The translations under genes were made by a program, and so were the position numbers. Positions 22,913 through 34,649 of a stretch of 64,000 bases of DNA are shown here, in pieces. Source of the DNA: Daldinia sp. FL1419 (taxonomy: Eukaryota; Ascomycota; Sordariomycetes; Xylariales; Hypoxylaceae); contig MU623420.1 in assembly GCA_025201765.1 (NCBI GenBank), positions 1 through 64,000 of the forward strand, given 5' to 3'. Under the pieces are notes generated by a model. The model was not told the origin of the DNA. It ran no database searches and worked only from the letters and a program-made list of their open reading frames with translations. Position 1 is the stretch's first letter. Each line of letters opens with the position of its first letter.

Positions 22913-24263
22913 CTAAGCGGGGAACTCGGTCAACTCCCCGCCCTCGACGCTCGCCTTCCCGTTCCACTGCAGCTTGCTTGGTACTAGAGGTTGAAGAACT
23001 TTCACTATTGGGTGTTAGCAATCGCATAGCTTAAAAAGACGGCGTAAACACTACTACAGTAAGGGTGACTGAGAATAATGAAGCAGGATCTTATTATACA
23101 TACCCCAGATGGTATCATACAAACTCGGGCCACCATCAGCAGCCTTACTTCCGGGTTCGAAACTACCGTAGTTTTTGGAGTCTGTGCAGCATGGACTGGC
23201 TGATCCCCAGAATGGGCCTGCTGCCCAGGCCGTCCAGCCGATGTACTCTTCATTATCGGCTAGGTAATTGACAAAGTCGGTAAGCATATCCGCGCATCCC
23301 GTGTTGTTATGACCGCCAAATTCGGTTATAAAAGCCTTGAGATTATGCTCCTGTCGAGGGAAGGTTAATACTTGTATTAAAGCCTGATGGAAAGAAACGA
23401 ATGTACAGTGGCGCGGGGCAGACGTATGTAAGGACTTTACGAACCTTTAACCATTTTGTTACATCTGCCAAATTGGTGGCGGGATCGCTGACACATTCGC
23501 TGTGGCTACCGCTGTAGTCTACGTCAAGATACTCATGAATATCAATCGCGGTATTGTTAAGCGGGTCGGTGAATTGGTGAATGATCGCACTATTCGGATC
23601 TGGCCCCTGGGACCAGGCATGACCACCGGTCCAACTGTTACCAGGTAAGATGACCAAATTCTTCGCACCGGCGGCACGAACAGCGTCTATGGCAGCCTGG
23701 TTGTTTTTGAGCACAAGACTGGTCTCCATATCATGCGGTTCGTTCATCAACCCGAAGATAACCTTCTCATTATCAGCAAAGCGACCGGCCAACTCGCCCC
23801 AGAATTCCCCAAATTGCTCCGTCGTAGCGGCAGTAGGGTCCGAGGTGTTACCAATAACACTACCACTATACGGCTGAGAGCTTGGGTCATTATAACGCAT
23901 ATAATTGTGCGGATCTAAAATCGCATATGCGCCCTTGGTGACTGTTATGTAGTCAACCGCCTCTTTGAAGTAATCGAAATGGGTTTCGTTAAAGGTCTTT
24001 CCAAGACCGGTTTCCACAGGGGCCATCCGCTCTAGTAAGAATGCTATGCGGAAGAGATTGAGGTGATTTTGATCAACGTGAACATCGACACCAGCCTTAT
24101 TAATAAACTGGTAGTCAACGCCGAATGTCCCAGGTAAACCGGTGCCCTTTTTGGCGTCAGCACTCCAAACACCAAATTCACCACCAGATTCCGCAACACC
24201 GGCATAAAATATTGTGGCCGATGCCGTAGAGGCTACACTAGCAAGTAGGGCGAGATACTTCAT
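22913..24263 (-). CDS. Secreted endo-beta-1,4-glucanase, glycoside hydrolase family 5
   Basis: Three exons: 23445-24263, 23104-23350 and 22913-23004. The introns are 94 nt (23351-23444) and 99 nt (23005-23103, GTATGT donor, GCTAAC branch, CAATAG acceptor). The total is 1158 nt, 385 aa. A 16-residue signal peptide leads a GH5 subfamily-5-like catalytic domain. Glu175 in GLMNEPHDM is the expected acid/base and Glu283 in FITEFGG the nucleophile. DPHNYMRYND and HEYLDVDYSG are further family blocks. There is no cellulose-binding module. The enzyme should cut internal beta-1,4 bonds of cellulose outside the cell. The last exon gives a VKVLQPLVPSKLQW end that closes the barrel, so the start and end are well supported. 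Confidence 0.92.
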
Positions 24264-24901
24264 GTCGACTAAGTTCTTTCGTGGAAATTCTTGGGGAATA
24301 CGGATTCACTAGACCATCCATAAGGTCTTGAGGATAAAGTACGTTTTATATAGACTTAGTCTACATAGGAAACGATCGATCATCGGTCTGTATAATCAAC
24401 GAATTGGCATCTCCAGTGGGAGTGGATGAGCGACGCCCGATTTCCGATCTCAGTTATGAAAGGGACATGATCCATGCATCATTAAGCCATTTCGGCGCAA
24501 TATCGTCTTATTGAGATCCGGGATTTCAGATCAAATCTTAGATTGACCGCCGGAAATTACTGTTATCGGAATACGATCGAACCGAAGTGAGTTCATTGAT
24601 CTATACAATAGCATCAGGAAATTTCTTTAGCACCTACAATAGGTATTATTGTAGCAAGATGATGAGATCAAATCCGGAGGTTGTTGCTCCGCCTGTGGAT
24701 TTTGGGCGGAAACTTGTTGGCTCCGAAACCCTCCCCGAAGATTAAACGGCCGTCCTCTCGTCTATCGTTTAGTAGCAAAGAATCAGACATGGGCCTGCGG
24801 AGACAAGGAAGAAACATGGGCCTTTCAATTCTCGGGTTTGTCGCTTAACGCAGCCGGGAGTTTACATTGTGAACATTCTTGCTCCGATATGCTTCGGACC
24901 A
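24264..24901. other. Promoter region of GH5 and 3' region of PGS1
   Basis: Upstream DNA of the cellulase and downstream DNA of PGS1, both on the minus strand. Apart from the TATA box I see no defined regulatory site. Confidence 0.4.
24344..24352 (-). promoter_or_regulatory. TATA box of the GH5 gene
   Basis: TATATAAAA on the minus strand, about 80 nt upstream of the ATG at 24263. Confidence 0.55.
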
Positions 24902-26670
24902 TTAGAGCGCACCGCCGACAAGGCTAACGATCCACATCGCAATCCTAACTTTCAATCCGACTCGTCTTTCAGTCTTTGCAAAGTCATCTAATGTCACAGG
25001 GTTTGCGTGATCCTGTAGCCACTTTTGCTCATCGCCTAATCTCTTCTTCAAATCACCATCTCGCGTTACTATCAAGGCGCCGGCTTCGAGGTCGTGAGAG
25101 TAGCTCCGCTTCGTGTAATTGGAACTTCCAATAATGCTAATCGCCGGATCCTGGTCATTCGGGAGCGTTATCCATAACCCCTTAGCATGATATGTCCATC
25201 CGCCCGGTTCGTTGACCGTACCTTTCCTCCATTCTTTAAGGACTACCGTGGAATCTTTCTTTCGCTCTTTGATTGCGCGGAGAAACCTTCGGGCAAGCAG
25301 TGTGTACGCGTCTGGTAGGAGCCCAGATACCCCCTTTGATTTATAAAAACCATTCGCATAAGGAGATGCAGTAATCACTACGTTCTTCTGCGAAGCTGTA
25401 GAAAGTAATAGATTTGTGAGCGATGGGGCTGGGTTAAAGTACCCCGCTGTGAAAGTCCACGAGGAGTTGGCGTATTCTGGGGCCGCAAGTGTTTTTAATA
25501 TATGCGTCATAGCTGGCAATTCAGTTGACGAATCTGGCTTCATGAGTTGCGAAAGTTGGCCAAGCATATAAACCGTCGTGTTTTGCGATGTTGGGGAGTT
25601 ATGATCTTGCAACTTGGAGCTACGAGGGGTTCCATTCGGGGATATCAGTCCACTTACAAGCGGTGTAGCTTTTGATATAAACTCAGTAGGTTGTTCTAGA
25701 GGTGATGGGGCAGCATTGGTGGAAGGCCAATGCAGTTTAAAACCAGCCGGGTCATCATCTGTCGGTTTCACCAAGAAGCTAAGTGATGTAACGCCCTGGT
25801 AAAGTCTCCAGAAATAGTCTGTGACTTCACTAGAAGAAAATAAGTGATATCGATCTTGACGATTGGTAAAGTAGTCGCTGGAAAGATTTGCACTATATAT
25901 AATTAGATAAGTATTCGTGTTAGCGGAAGAGCATGAGCAGGTATTTACCCCGATAGAATTATCTCGTCGTCGATTCCGTAAAGTTTCATATGCTGTAAGC
26001 CCCATCCTTCGTTGATGCGCTTTGGTATATACTTCTTTCGTAAACCGGTCAGGTTCGGTGTATGGTACATACGAATCTCAACGCGATCCGAACCAAACTC
26101 AGATATAAGAGGCGCAAGGAGAGATGCGCATGATGGGTCAGGTGCTTCTCGAGTTCCACGTAGGGCATCCGTCAAGATGCTTAATTTCAGCTCGGGATTC
26201 GCACGAAGCGCGTCTCGGAGCGTCGCAATCTCCACTCCTGTTAGTATCCCAGTAATCTCCATGTTATAGACTAATCATAGCACATACCAACTCCTTTTCA
26301 GACTTCCCAACGTAAAGAGTAGACAAGAAAATTCGTTTCTTAGCAGTGCGTATCCTAGCCTAGTAGTGTTAACTTGGCCTTATTCTCTCATCCTCGAGCG
26401 ACCATCACCGACCTTGAGTGTCTCATAGAAATCGGATGGAGTCTTTATGATTTGTATTTGGGACCCGTTAATGTGAAATGACGGCGCAATCTTGTCCAGC
26501 TCATTGACGAACGGTGCCAACATTCCAGCAGAGCTAAGAGAGCTAGCTGTCGGTACGGAGCCGGAAGGTATGGAATATCGACGGCACCATGGCTGACCGT
26601 GTCGGCTCACGGGACCAACTAAGGTAGGTCGTAGCCTTAAGCAGCATCGCGACGCGCCTCGAGCTATCAT
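24902..26670 (-). CDS. PGS1: Phosphatidylglycerophosphate synthase, mitochondrial
   Basis: Four exons: 26413-26670, 26288-26359, 25949-26229 and 24902-25892, joined over introns of 53, 58 and 56 nt. The total is 1602 nt, 533 aa, close to yeast Pgs1. The enzyme condenses CDP-diacylglycerol with glycerol-3-phosphate, the first committed step to cardiolipin in mitochondria. It is a phospholipase-D superfamily member with two HKD-type motifs: HMKLYGIDDEIILSGANLS, split by the last intron, and YHAKGLWITLPND with IIGSSNYTKRS. The second exon supplies the conserved RIRTAKKRIFLSTLYVGKS. The start is Arg-rich and hydroxylated, fitting a mitochondrial presequence. The intron 2 branch site is a perfect TACTAAC. 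The donor of intron 1 (GTCGGT) is unusual but required for frame and conservation. Confidence 0.93.
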
Positions 26671-27127
26671 GTCAATGGAAATTACCGAAAATTACTCAAA
26701 TATTTCATATTACAAGATGCGCATTGGCTAATAGCTAGTACGGTAACTAGGGTTGTGAACAAAACCGAATCAATTGAATTTTTGAGCTTTCTATAATAAG
26801 CTTTTGATAGCTCAAGTAGTCTGTTATCGATAAGTAGGCCATTCCTAAAAATAAAGAAAAATGACGTAAGGGCTTGGATGAGGTACTTTCAAAGGTACCT
26901 AACTACCCTGCCCTTGAGTTTGGGAACATGGACAGGGCTCCATGTGGAGGATAACCCGGTCCGACGAATATCCGCTTACATAGGTACCTTAGTAATTTAG
27001 CGGATCCGGAACTTGGCAGGTTCACCCAATGAAGTGCGCTTTTGATGCGATGACCTCGAATTGACGCTTCTTCCATTTACGATAGCAACGCTGAAAGTGG
27101 TCAAAGTCTCATTGAGCTTCGCCCACC
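26671..27127. other. Divergent promoter region between PGS1 and NDUFA12
   Basis: About 460 nt between outward-facing genes. Short TAGGTACC motifs occur (about 26890-26910, 26980-26990), as elsewhere in this genome. Confidence 0.4.
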
Positions 27128-27881
27128 ATGTCGACCATCACAAGGACCCTCACCAACCTATGGCGAGTAGGAATCAAGGTCAGTATCATGTTTCCGAAAC
27201 TTTGTCGATAGGTTCTAACTTTGAATGCGACAGGACTACTTTCATCAACTTCAAGTACGTTGATTCTTAACACCGCTCAGCTATCAATGCGAATCTAACG
27301 GCAACCCACTATGATATAGTACATCGGTACGAACTTGTCGAGAATCCGGCGGTATTGGCATGCTGCTAATATGATATAGGCGATACGAAAGCCGGTACCC
27401 TCATTGGTGTTGACCGTTTTGGCAACAAATACTACGAGAACAACGAAGAACTTCCCCGTATGTCCTTGCATTACCGAACCGGTCGGCCGGGTTACAGCAA
27501 CTAATACCGCGTAGTTCGAACGAGATGGGTGGACTACAAGAACTCGGACTTTGACGCGTACGTATCCCTCTCGGGGATCATTCTCGCAGTCAGCCGCTAA
27601 TACCGGTGCTTAGAGGTCAAATCGAACCCGGCTGGCATGCCTGGATGGCCTACACCGTCGATAAACCACCTTCACAGGATCCGCTGCTTGCATACAAGAG
27701 ACGAGCTTGGGAAGATACCGACGCGAAGACCATTCCCAACTATACCGGCACATGGGGAGCCTACAAGCCGTATAGCACGTACGTCGCTTGCGCAAGCCTC
27801 AGTCTAAATATTCGCTAATATGCCCATAGAGTAAAGTCGAAGATTACGATGTGGGAGCCTACTGCCATCGAGAGGAAATAA
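27128..27881 (+). CDS. NDUFA12: NADH dehydrogenase (complex I) accessory subunit NDUFA12/B17.2 type, with a 7-nt microexon
   Basis: Seven exons: 27128-27178, 27234-27254, 27320-27326, 27380-27457, 27515-27557, 27614-27778 and 27830-27881, with introns of 51-65 nt. Total 417 nt, 138 aa. The spliced protein runs MSTITRTL..WRVGIKDYFHQLQ, YIGDTKAGTLIGVDRFG, KYYENNEELPLRTRWVDY, QIEPGWHAWMAY, DKPPSQDPLL and GAYKPYST, the family's conserved order. Exon 3 is only seven bases (TACATCG) and encodes Tyr-Ile plus the first base of Gly. The conserved YIGDTKAG cannot be formed without it. The protein sits at the matrix-arm edge of complex I in the inner membrane. Six introns in 417 coding bases is dense for such a small gene. 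Confidence 0.92.
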
Positions 27882-28180
27882 GCACCCGAGCAAAATAACC
27901 GTGTACATAGCCATGGCAGTTCAAGAGAGCCAGGACCAAAGCAATGATAGTCATATTAACAGTAACCCCATCACCACGACCCATCCAATATTAGCATATT
28001 GTCATTATTCGCTAGTGCGTCTAATGATCTAATATCTTTCTTATCACGGGTGCAGACCTTGCGAACCGAACCCTTCTCATTCACGATCGTCACAAGTGTT
28101 GGCAACTAGCAGGCTAAATCTTGGACGATTATTTTAGGTGAGGTTTCTTGTTTCAGTCTATCTTAGTAAAGCTATTCTAC

Positions 28181-29236
28181 CTAGCGGAAGATAGAGTCGA
28201 AAGCCTTCGCGATCTGGGGGCCGACGTCTCGGTAAGGCTCCAACTTGCCTCCGAGAAGTAAGTCTTCAAGGGTGGCTTTTTTATAGCCCTCAACTTCCCA
28301 TAAATTAGTAACTCCTTTTGCTATAATCCCTTCACCCCAGGCCTTGCGACAATACCACGATAAGGACAAGGGACTGCCAGTCTTAATTGCGTTGTCAAGC
28401 TCATTGTCGATTTTCCCCAGGCTGTGTCTAAATATCTGCGGTTCTGCGCCGTGTTTCTTCTTCAATGCTGCGGCAATTTCTTCCCCAGTAGCCCTAAATT
28501 CCGCAAGGCCAATCTTCCTGTCTTGTAGTTGCTCTACGGGGGTACTAGCAAATATAGATGCGTAGGCGGCGGCAACGTAGTTCCTCGTGCAAATACTTGC
28601 TTGTTGATTTGCGCTATCTCCCGAGAAGATAATCCGATTTCCAGGAACATCAACTCCTAGGATTCTATACGATTACACCATTAGTTCTCATTCGGCGTTT
28701 GAAACCTCTGCAAGGCTTACCCGATTGACAGCGTCGATTCGGCGAAGGATCCAACATAGACTAGGGTCGTAGGTATATCGGCTTCCTTAGCTGCCTCTTC
28801 AATCTCGAACTTGGCCTTCAAAACAGGGACCTGTAGGGCTGCCTCCGTATAAGTGCGAAATCCAAGCTCCGATGGAACAAATAGCTTGACATTGGTTTTC
28901 GGGATTGCCTTGATGAAAGCATGCTGTTTTTGTACGGCTTCTCGGCCGGCTAGAGAGCTTTATTTCTTTTCGTTAGCGTCAGGAAATTCGTGCTTTGGGT
29001 ACGCAATTCCCTTATTATACTCACATGACAATGTCGATATCCTTCAGAGCATCGATTACTTGACTCTGATCGTCTAGATCGACTTCAACCTTGGGTACAC
29101 TTGGCGGCAGGTTGGATGCATCGGACCCAGGCCGATATAGTATTTTAACCGGCGCGCGCGAAGCTATCAAAGCATTGGTAATAGCTGAGCTGGCCCATCC
29201 ACGATGGCCATATATAGCGATACGGTTAAAAGCCAT
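28181..29236 (-). CDS. NmrA-like / isoflavone-reductase-like NAD(P)-binding protein
   Basis: Three exons: 29025-29236, 28721-28957 and 28181-28664, with introns of 67 nt (GTGAGT, GCTAAC branch) and 56 nt. Total 933 nt, 310 aa. The N-terminus IAIYGHRGWASSAI is a Rossmann dinucleotide loop of the atypical short-chain dehydrogenase type. The segments KQHAFIKAIPKTNVKLFVPS and KAKFEIEEAAKEADIPTTLV follow, typical of NmrA-like proteins. The family includes redox-sensing regulators and reductases of secondary metabolites, so the substrate cannot be told. No signal peptide; cytosolic. Bounded by NDUFA12 and by a rhodopsin-like gene, with no evident functional link. Confidence 0.85.
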
Positions 29237-30130
29237 GATGTATGATTTCGAATACGAATAAGCCTCTTTGTCGATAGGTGTGCCAAGGACTGCTAACTGA
29301 GCCGCGAAGCCCCCCTATTATATATGAGTCTCTTCCTCATCCTAGCGACATACAGGAGAAGGCTGACATTAAGGGGCATTAATAATACGCACCATGTAGC
29401 GTCAGCCTCGCGATATTTTCGGGGGCGAAGGTTGTCCGAAGAGCAATATTACAGGCTTGATTAAGCATGGGGCATTCGGAATTAACGAAGTTATCATATT
29501 CCCGAAACTGTTGACTCACACCGAAAGCACCAACTGATCCATTCATAGCGAATCCCTTGTCTTCCGTAGAAGGCGGCCTTGTGGAACTTGGCGGCAATTG
29601 GCTATGGTAATAGCCTCGTTGTATTATGCAATGCCACCATCTTCATTTTTCAGCCTTGATTTGTAATAGATAGCATGACAGTAGTATCGTACCTATTTAC
29701 AGACTGAACCGAAAACCCGTATCGCTAGAAGAGGTCCAACGCGTTCAGAAATACTAGCATACTTACTTTGAAGTTACAGACGCAATTACGTTCCATCTAG
29801 AATAGGTTCAAACAAGGCTCGGTGCATATGTATCTTAATAGAATACTTATGGGTGTGGGCAATATTTGGACCTTGGTTGATGGTTGCATATCTTCAAGTT
29901 TCTTTAATTAGGCTGGCGGCCCATGATACAAATAACGAGCACTGCCAAAAGAATTACGAATGCATGATAATGGGTCAAGGCTACACCTACTAGCATCGAA
30001 CGCATCACAGTTTACCGAAAATTAGACATTACATTATTCATTAGGTATGTAAGACGCCTGACTCGAGGGTAATAAGGTCCTGTGCATGACTCTCAATTCA
30101 GAGCCATAACCGCATACACCCCCCCAACTA
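29237..30130. other. Intergenic, no gene recognised
   Basis: A 72-codon minus-strand frame (29379-29597) has sequence-like composition (FVNSECPMLNQACNIAL) but no matching family that I recognise and no promoter. The rest is empty. Confidence 0.35.
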
Positions 30131-31549
30131 TTATATAGGTATCCTAGCGAGACGGTCTTGCATCGGATACGACTCTCCTACTAGCCCCTCACTCGATATA
30201 TGCGGTAAGTAGTTCGGTGTCGTCGATTCGGTAGAGCTGTCGTGGCCTTGATCATAGGTAACGCCGTATGTCCTTTGGATACGAATAAAGTCTTCACGCG
30301 GACCGATCAACGATGTCCCAGTTGACCGCGCAGATTGAGAGCTCAACATTATTTTGCTAGACCACAGGGCTGATTTCGATATCCATTTCTTAAACAATAT
30401 CTGGAGAGTTGGCAGACACGATGTTAAGACCCCTAAACCGCATTCAACCATCCCCCAGTAGAGACAAGCCGTCGTCCCCACTACGAAAAGGTTAGCTTTT
30501 ATTGTCAAATAGGTAACATGTGTAGATACAGGTAAAATGGTACTTACGAATACTATCGTTCGTAATATTAATACTTCCAAGAACGCTTCCAGTCATAAGT
30601 ACGAACCGAACGATCGAGGAGACAAGAGTTCTTTAGCCCATTAGCACCGTTGCTATTTATATTTCGTATAATCTTACCCTCCTCCAAGAAGGAATAACAA
30701 ACAGACGGCTAATTTCTTACGGCGAGACAGTTGTAATCGCAACACCTCCGTTTATGTTAGCTCCAAGCCCATAGGGTGAGTAGCCAGATGGAATAGAGAT
30801 ACGTACCAGCGGAATCGGAACGCAAATTATACACACATTTGTAACGAAGTCTGTAATACAAAGTGCAAGGATAGATTTCGCAGAACTGGAGCAATGCGCT
30901 TGGAATTCCGCTTGCGAGTTCCATATAGCCCAGAAATTATGCCCGCATTCAAATAGTATCACAAAGAAAAAGGCGGCGGTCCATATCATCGTAAAAATCA
31001 CGAAATTCTTGAGGAACCATCTAATAATATTATTTTGACTAGTCGTTAATAAGCGCATGTAAAGGAAGAGGAAGCTGGCCTTCATGCACCCTGTCGCTAT
31101 AGGGAGCATGAGGAAAAATACCCACTCGAGCTATTATTTATCGTCAGGACCTACAAACTTTGCACGACTTGGTATCACTTACTCGCGACTTTAAACTTAG
31201 TTGTGGCGTGACGAGATCGGAAATGTCGCCTTCAAAACCATCCGGTATCACAGTTCGATACCCCAGTGCCTTCTGTGAGACGCCATAGAGTTGAGAAATT
31301 GCTATGCCTATTGTTATGAGCTAGGTATCAGGAGGCGTCAGCGCGGTCAGCAAACGAAGCTATTTGCGGATTTATTTACCGTTGCGGGTACCATTAGCCA
31401 GTCATCGGCTCTGGTCTGGGGGTATCTTTCTGAATTTTTCGTACCCAAAATCTCAAACCCACGACAAACACGTCAACCACAGACAAGGATATGGCTGCTG
31501 CAATAACATGACCGGTGCGCATGTAGTAGAAGGGAATATCCGCGGTCAT
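30131..31549 (-). CDS. Fungal rhodopsin-like (Pth11-type) integral membrane protein, frameshifted in exon 1
   Basis: Six exons: 31380-31549, 31183-31320, 30807-31130, 30678-30745, 30548-30630 and 30131-30480. The introns are 59, 52, 61, 47 and 67 nt and all have good signals. Exons 2-6 sum to 963 nt in one frame. Exon 1 is 170 nt, so the ATG frame (FWVRKIQK) reaches a stop, while the conserved DDWLMVPAT just before intron 1 lies one frame over. Hydrophobic helices are evident (MTADIPFYYMRTGHVIAAAI, FVIFTMIWTAAFFFVILF, ILALCITDFVTNVCIICVPI), as is the family's Cys-bearing loop ECGHNFWAIWN. The hydrophilic tail is Ser/Thr-rich. The family are seven-helix proteins of mostly unknown ligand. About 377 aa would be normal. 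Broken gene or base error in the assembly. Confidence 0.7.
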
Positions 31550-33916
31550 AGTTGAAGTATAGTTAAGACGTACGGTAGGAAAGATTAAACAGAAGAAGAC
31601 ATATGGCTATTAAAGCTAATACCTAAAATGGTGATTCCATTCAAGAATTGCGGGAATAGAGGTGGCCTACCGCGAATATCGGATGGCCTTACGCATCGCA
31701 TACGACGAGTGCGTGTGTTCCAAGAGATACATGGCCCAAAACATGTATACCTACTTAGGGATACGTATCACTAAAGGAATCCAAAGTAGCAAAAGAGGAA
31801 TATATCATCAGCGGCTCAAAAGGGATACCTCGGGCTTTAATGGTAGAAGAGTAAAGTCGAAAAAGAACGATAAATGCTACCTCAGGTTAGGTAGTTTGGC
31901 TCTCCAATCTCATGATCTCACCCTACACCATCAATATGTTATATGATTTGTTCGACAGAAGACAGCCGCATCCGCCACCTTATTACGCAGAAAGATTAAT
32001 TACCAACCACTCGCCAGAACTGGGCATAATCACCAATTTAGTCTTACCAATGTGCAACAAGGTAGGTGTGATAAGACATTATCATACATTTCACACACCC
32101 AAACGGGACTGGCCTGTCCTATACCAGTGTCGACCCCTGTTTATACGGAATAAAAAGTGAGCAGCGACCTGTCGCACAAGTATTCAACTGGAGCCCTCTA
32201 TTTGAAGTAACTACCTGTCTAGGTAGGTATTCATTGTGATTCATTCCTACGGATCCGATCCGACTACCTATTTTTAATGTATGATTAGGGGTGAGGCATT
32301 TCAACAGCCAAGCTTACTAAAGTCTACCGCCTCCGCGAAGTATAGGGTTATGATAGCTCGAAGGATTCGTACTTATGCAGGCTGTTCCGCATCTATGGCA
32401 CCCTCCACCATACCGCATTCCATCATTGGATGCTCGCAATTCGGGGGCGTCAGGCCCACGATCTGTCTGCATATAATATCCCCGAAGTCCTTTTCGGCGA
32501 GGTAGGGTCACACACGAACTGGACTGGCATAAGTTTCTGCTACTTCCATCTAACTGGATCCTCACTTCAATCCCAATATCTGCATATCATGCTTGATGTT
32601 CACCGGAGACATTGTTATCAATCTATTCGATGAGTTTGGCACAAATTGCTTACACTCATTCGTTCTTTATTACATACGGCTATTAACTATAGGTGTAGAT
32701 TATCGTACGTAAACTACTAGAAGCCGTACCTTTGTGGGTATTTATATTCCCCATATACTTTTTTGCTGGCATGAACCACAACTCTGGCTCCAAGTCTTCC
32801 AATTAGCCCCTCCCCTGTCATCGAGGTCTAAAATTGACGGATACGTGCATGGCTCTACTCTAGTTCAAAGCTTTTATCAATTACTATATAATGTTTGAGC
32901 TGTTAATAGTCTTATTGAAGAATCATCTTCTGTAATTTCTATGAAAGGCGTCGTGCAGCTGTGGTACTGGTGAGGCTTAAACCAAGTCTACTCTTATAAT
33001 ATATAATAAAATCCCCGAAAACCCTTCAATGTATATACATACGTTATCATCCACTTCGCTTTTTATTCTCCCATGTCTAGCTTCGCAGCCAGAGGCCCGT
33101 CTTCTGACGTAACTAGGTATATTTCGACTAGTTTGTTTTAACTATTCCGTAGAAATGCGTCTTCAATTTTCAAAGTCCGGGGTGGTCAGAGCCACGTGAG
33201 TACACCCGCAGGCATGGGAAGAATCACACAGTGAATAAGAGGTAGATGGTGTAGCTTATATCGCTTGAAGACATAGTGATTGTTAAAATCGAGGATTGTA
33301 TCTAACACAACAATTATAAGAGGACAAAGTTCGAACGATTCTTTGTGAGGTTTATATATAACTGGTCAACTCGCCGTTGCTAAAGCCAACTTGCTATGGT
33401 TTAGCTAAGACCTATTTGTCTAGACTATTGCCAATTTCGTTTTGATTCCCAAGATATATATCGAATTCATCGTAAAGTTGAACCGAATATTTAGACCAGA
33501 GTGAAACAAGGATCAAAATTCAGAAGATTTTAACTACCTACCTACCTACCTAGGTACCCAAAGTAAGGTGATAGGCAAGCTAGTAAAGTGAAGCATAGCA
33601 GCTTCAACAGCAAACCAGTGGTTTGAAAACTAACTCGGCGGGCCCGACGTGCTACATAATATCGTAGTCCCGCTTCCTCCGGGGTGATCACCGCATTCTA
33701 TCCACAATACCGGCCCCACTCGGCACTGCAGTTTCACTAACAAGTCTTGGGCGGCTTTCATAGCGCTGAAAACAATAGAATTCTATCCGTTTTACGTTTT
33801 TGTACCTTAGGACGTTCGAGGTTTTCTCGGGTCTGTGAACTAGGTAATCATCCTTGATCTCACTCTACGAATATCACAGCATAACTCTCTTCAAAACCCG
33901 GTCACTCACCAAAACG
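31550..33916. other. Long gene-poor stretch
   Basis: 2.4 kb without a supportable gene. Frames of 60-94 codons at 31662-31946, 31912-32160, 32281-32640 and others lack motifs. A run of ACCT units (33533-33560) is a simple repeat. Confidence 0.4.
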
Positions 33917-34649
33917 ATGGCTAAACCAGGTAGGTTTATCAAATATAACATAAGATCAGTTGTGGTGAATCCCACTATATGAATAATAATTCTATCTCAA
34001 TAATTATTCTCACTAACATTTAATTATAGAAGAGCAATTTCCTTGCTATCTTTGCGGTGAATATTCCACCAGCAACCATGCTGATCTAGCGCAACATATT
34101 TTGTACACTCACATGGGTGTCAAATGCTTATTCGCCAGATGTGACTTCCACGCTACTTCGGATGAAGATCTCCTATCCCACATTAACGACGCACATCAAG
34201 AAATTCACCTCACAGACGATGACTACCTTTGTCCGTGGGCGGGCTGTGATCAATCTTATAATCATATTGGAGGCGTTCATCGATGTCTTTTTTTTCATAC
34301 GTACAAAGCAATGGATGGACATCGTCTAGGGTCGGCAGCCAACCCAGGCAATATTTTTAACGCATACCGTCCTACATTATTGATCGATATCATTACGAAC
34401 GCAACCGCTACCATTGCCAATAGTGTCAACGCCACAGCTCATAGCATTACCACTGCGGTTAGCAATACGTCAGCTACTGTTGGAAGGATAGCTACGAGCG
34501 CTACTAATCTCGTAAATCCTTTTAGTTCTAAGCGGCCGCTCAAGCGCTTACGGGAAAGCGATGATGTCGAAGAGCAGAACCAGGATGAACAAGACTACCA
34601 GGAAGAAGAGGATGACTATAAGCCCGCACCAAAGCGCCGCAGGTTGTAG
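33917..34649 (+). CDS. Small C2H2 zinc-finger protein with Ser/Thr/Ala-rich linker and basic tail
   Basis: Two exons: 33917-33929 (13 nt, ATG GCT AAA CCA G) and 34030-34649, with a 100-nt intron (GTAGGT donor, ATTATAG acceptor). 210 aa. The splice is needed to complete the first finger, CYLCGEYSTSNHADLAQH. A second (CLFARC...H...H) and a third, less regular finger (CPWAGCDQSYNHIGGVHRC) follow within residues about 9-85. Residues about 95-155 are rich in Ala, Thr, Ser and Asn. The C-terminus is acidic (Glu/Asp/Gln) and then ends with PKRRRL, a likely nuclear signal. Probably a nuclear, nucleic-acid-binding protein. No specific family recognised. Confidence 0.75.
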
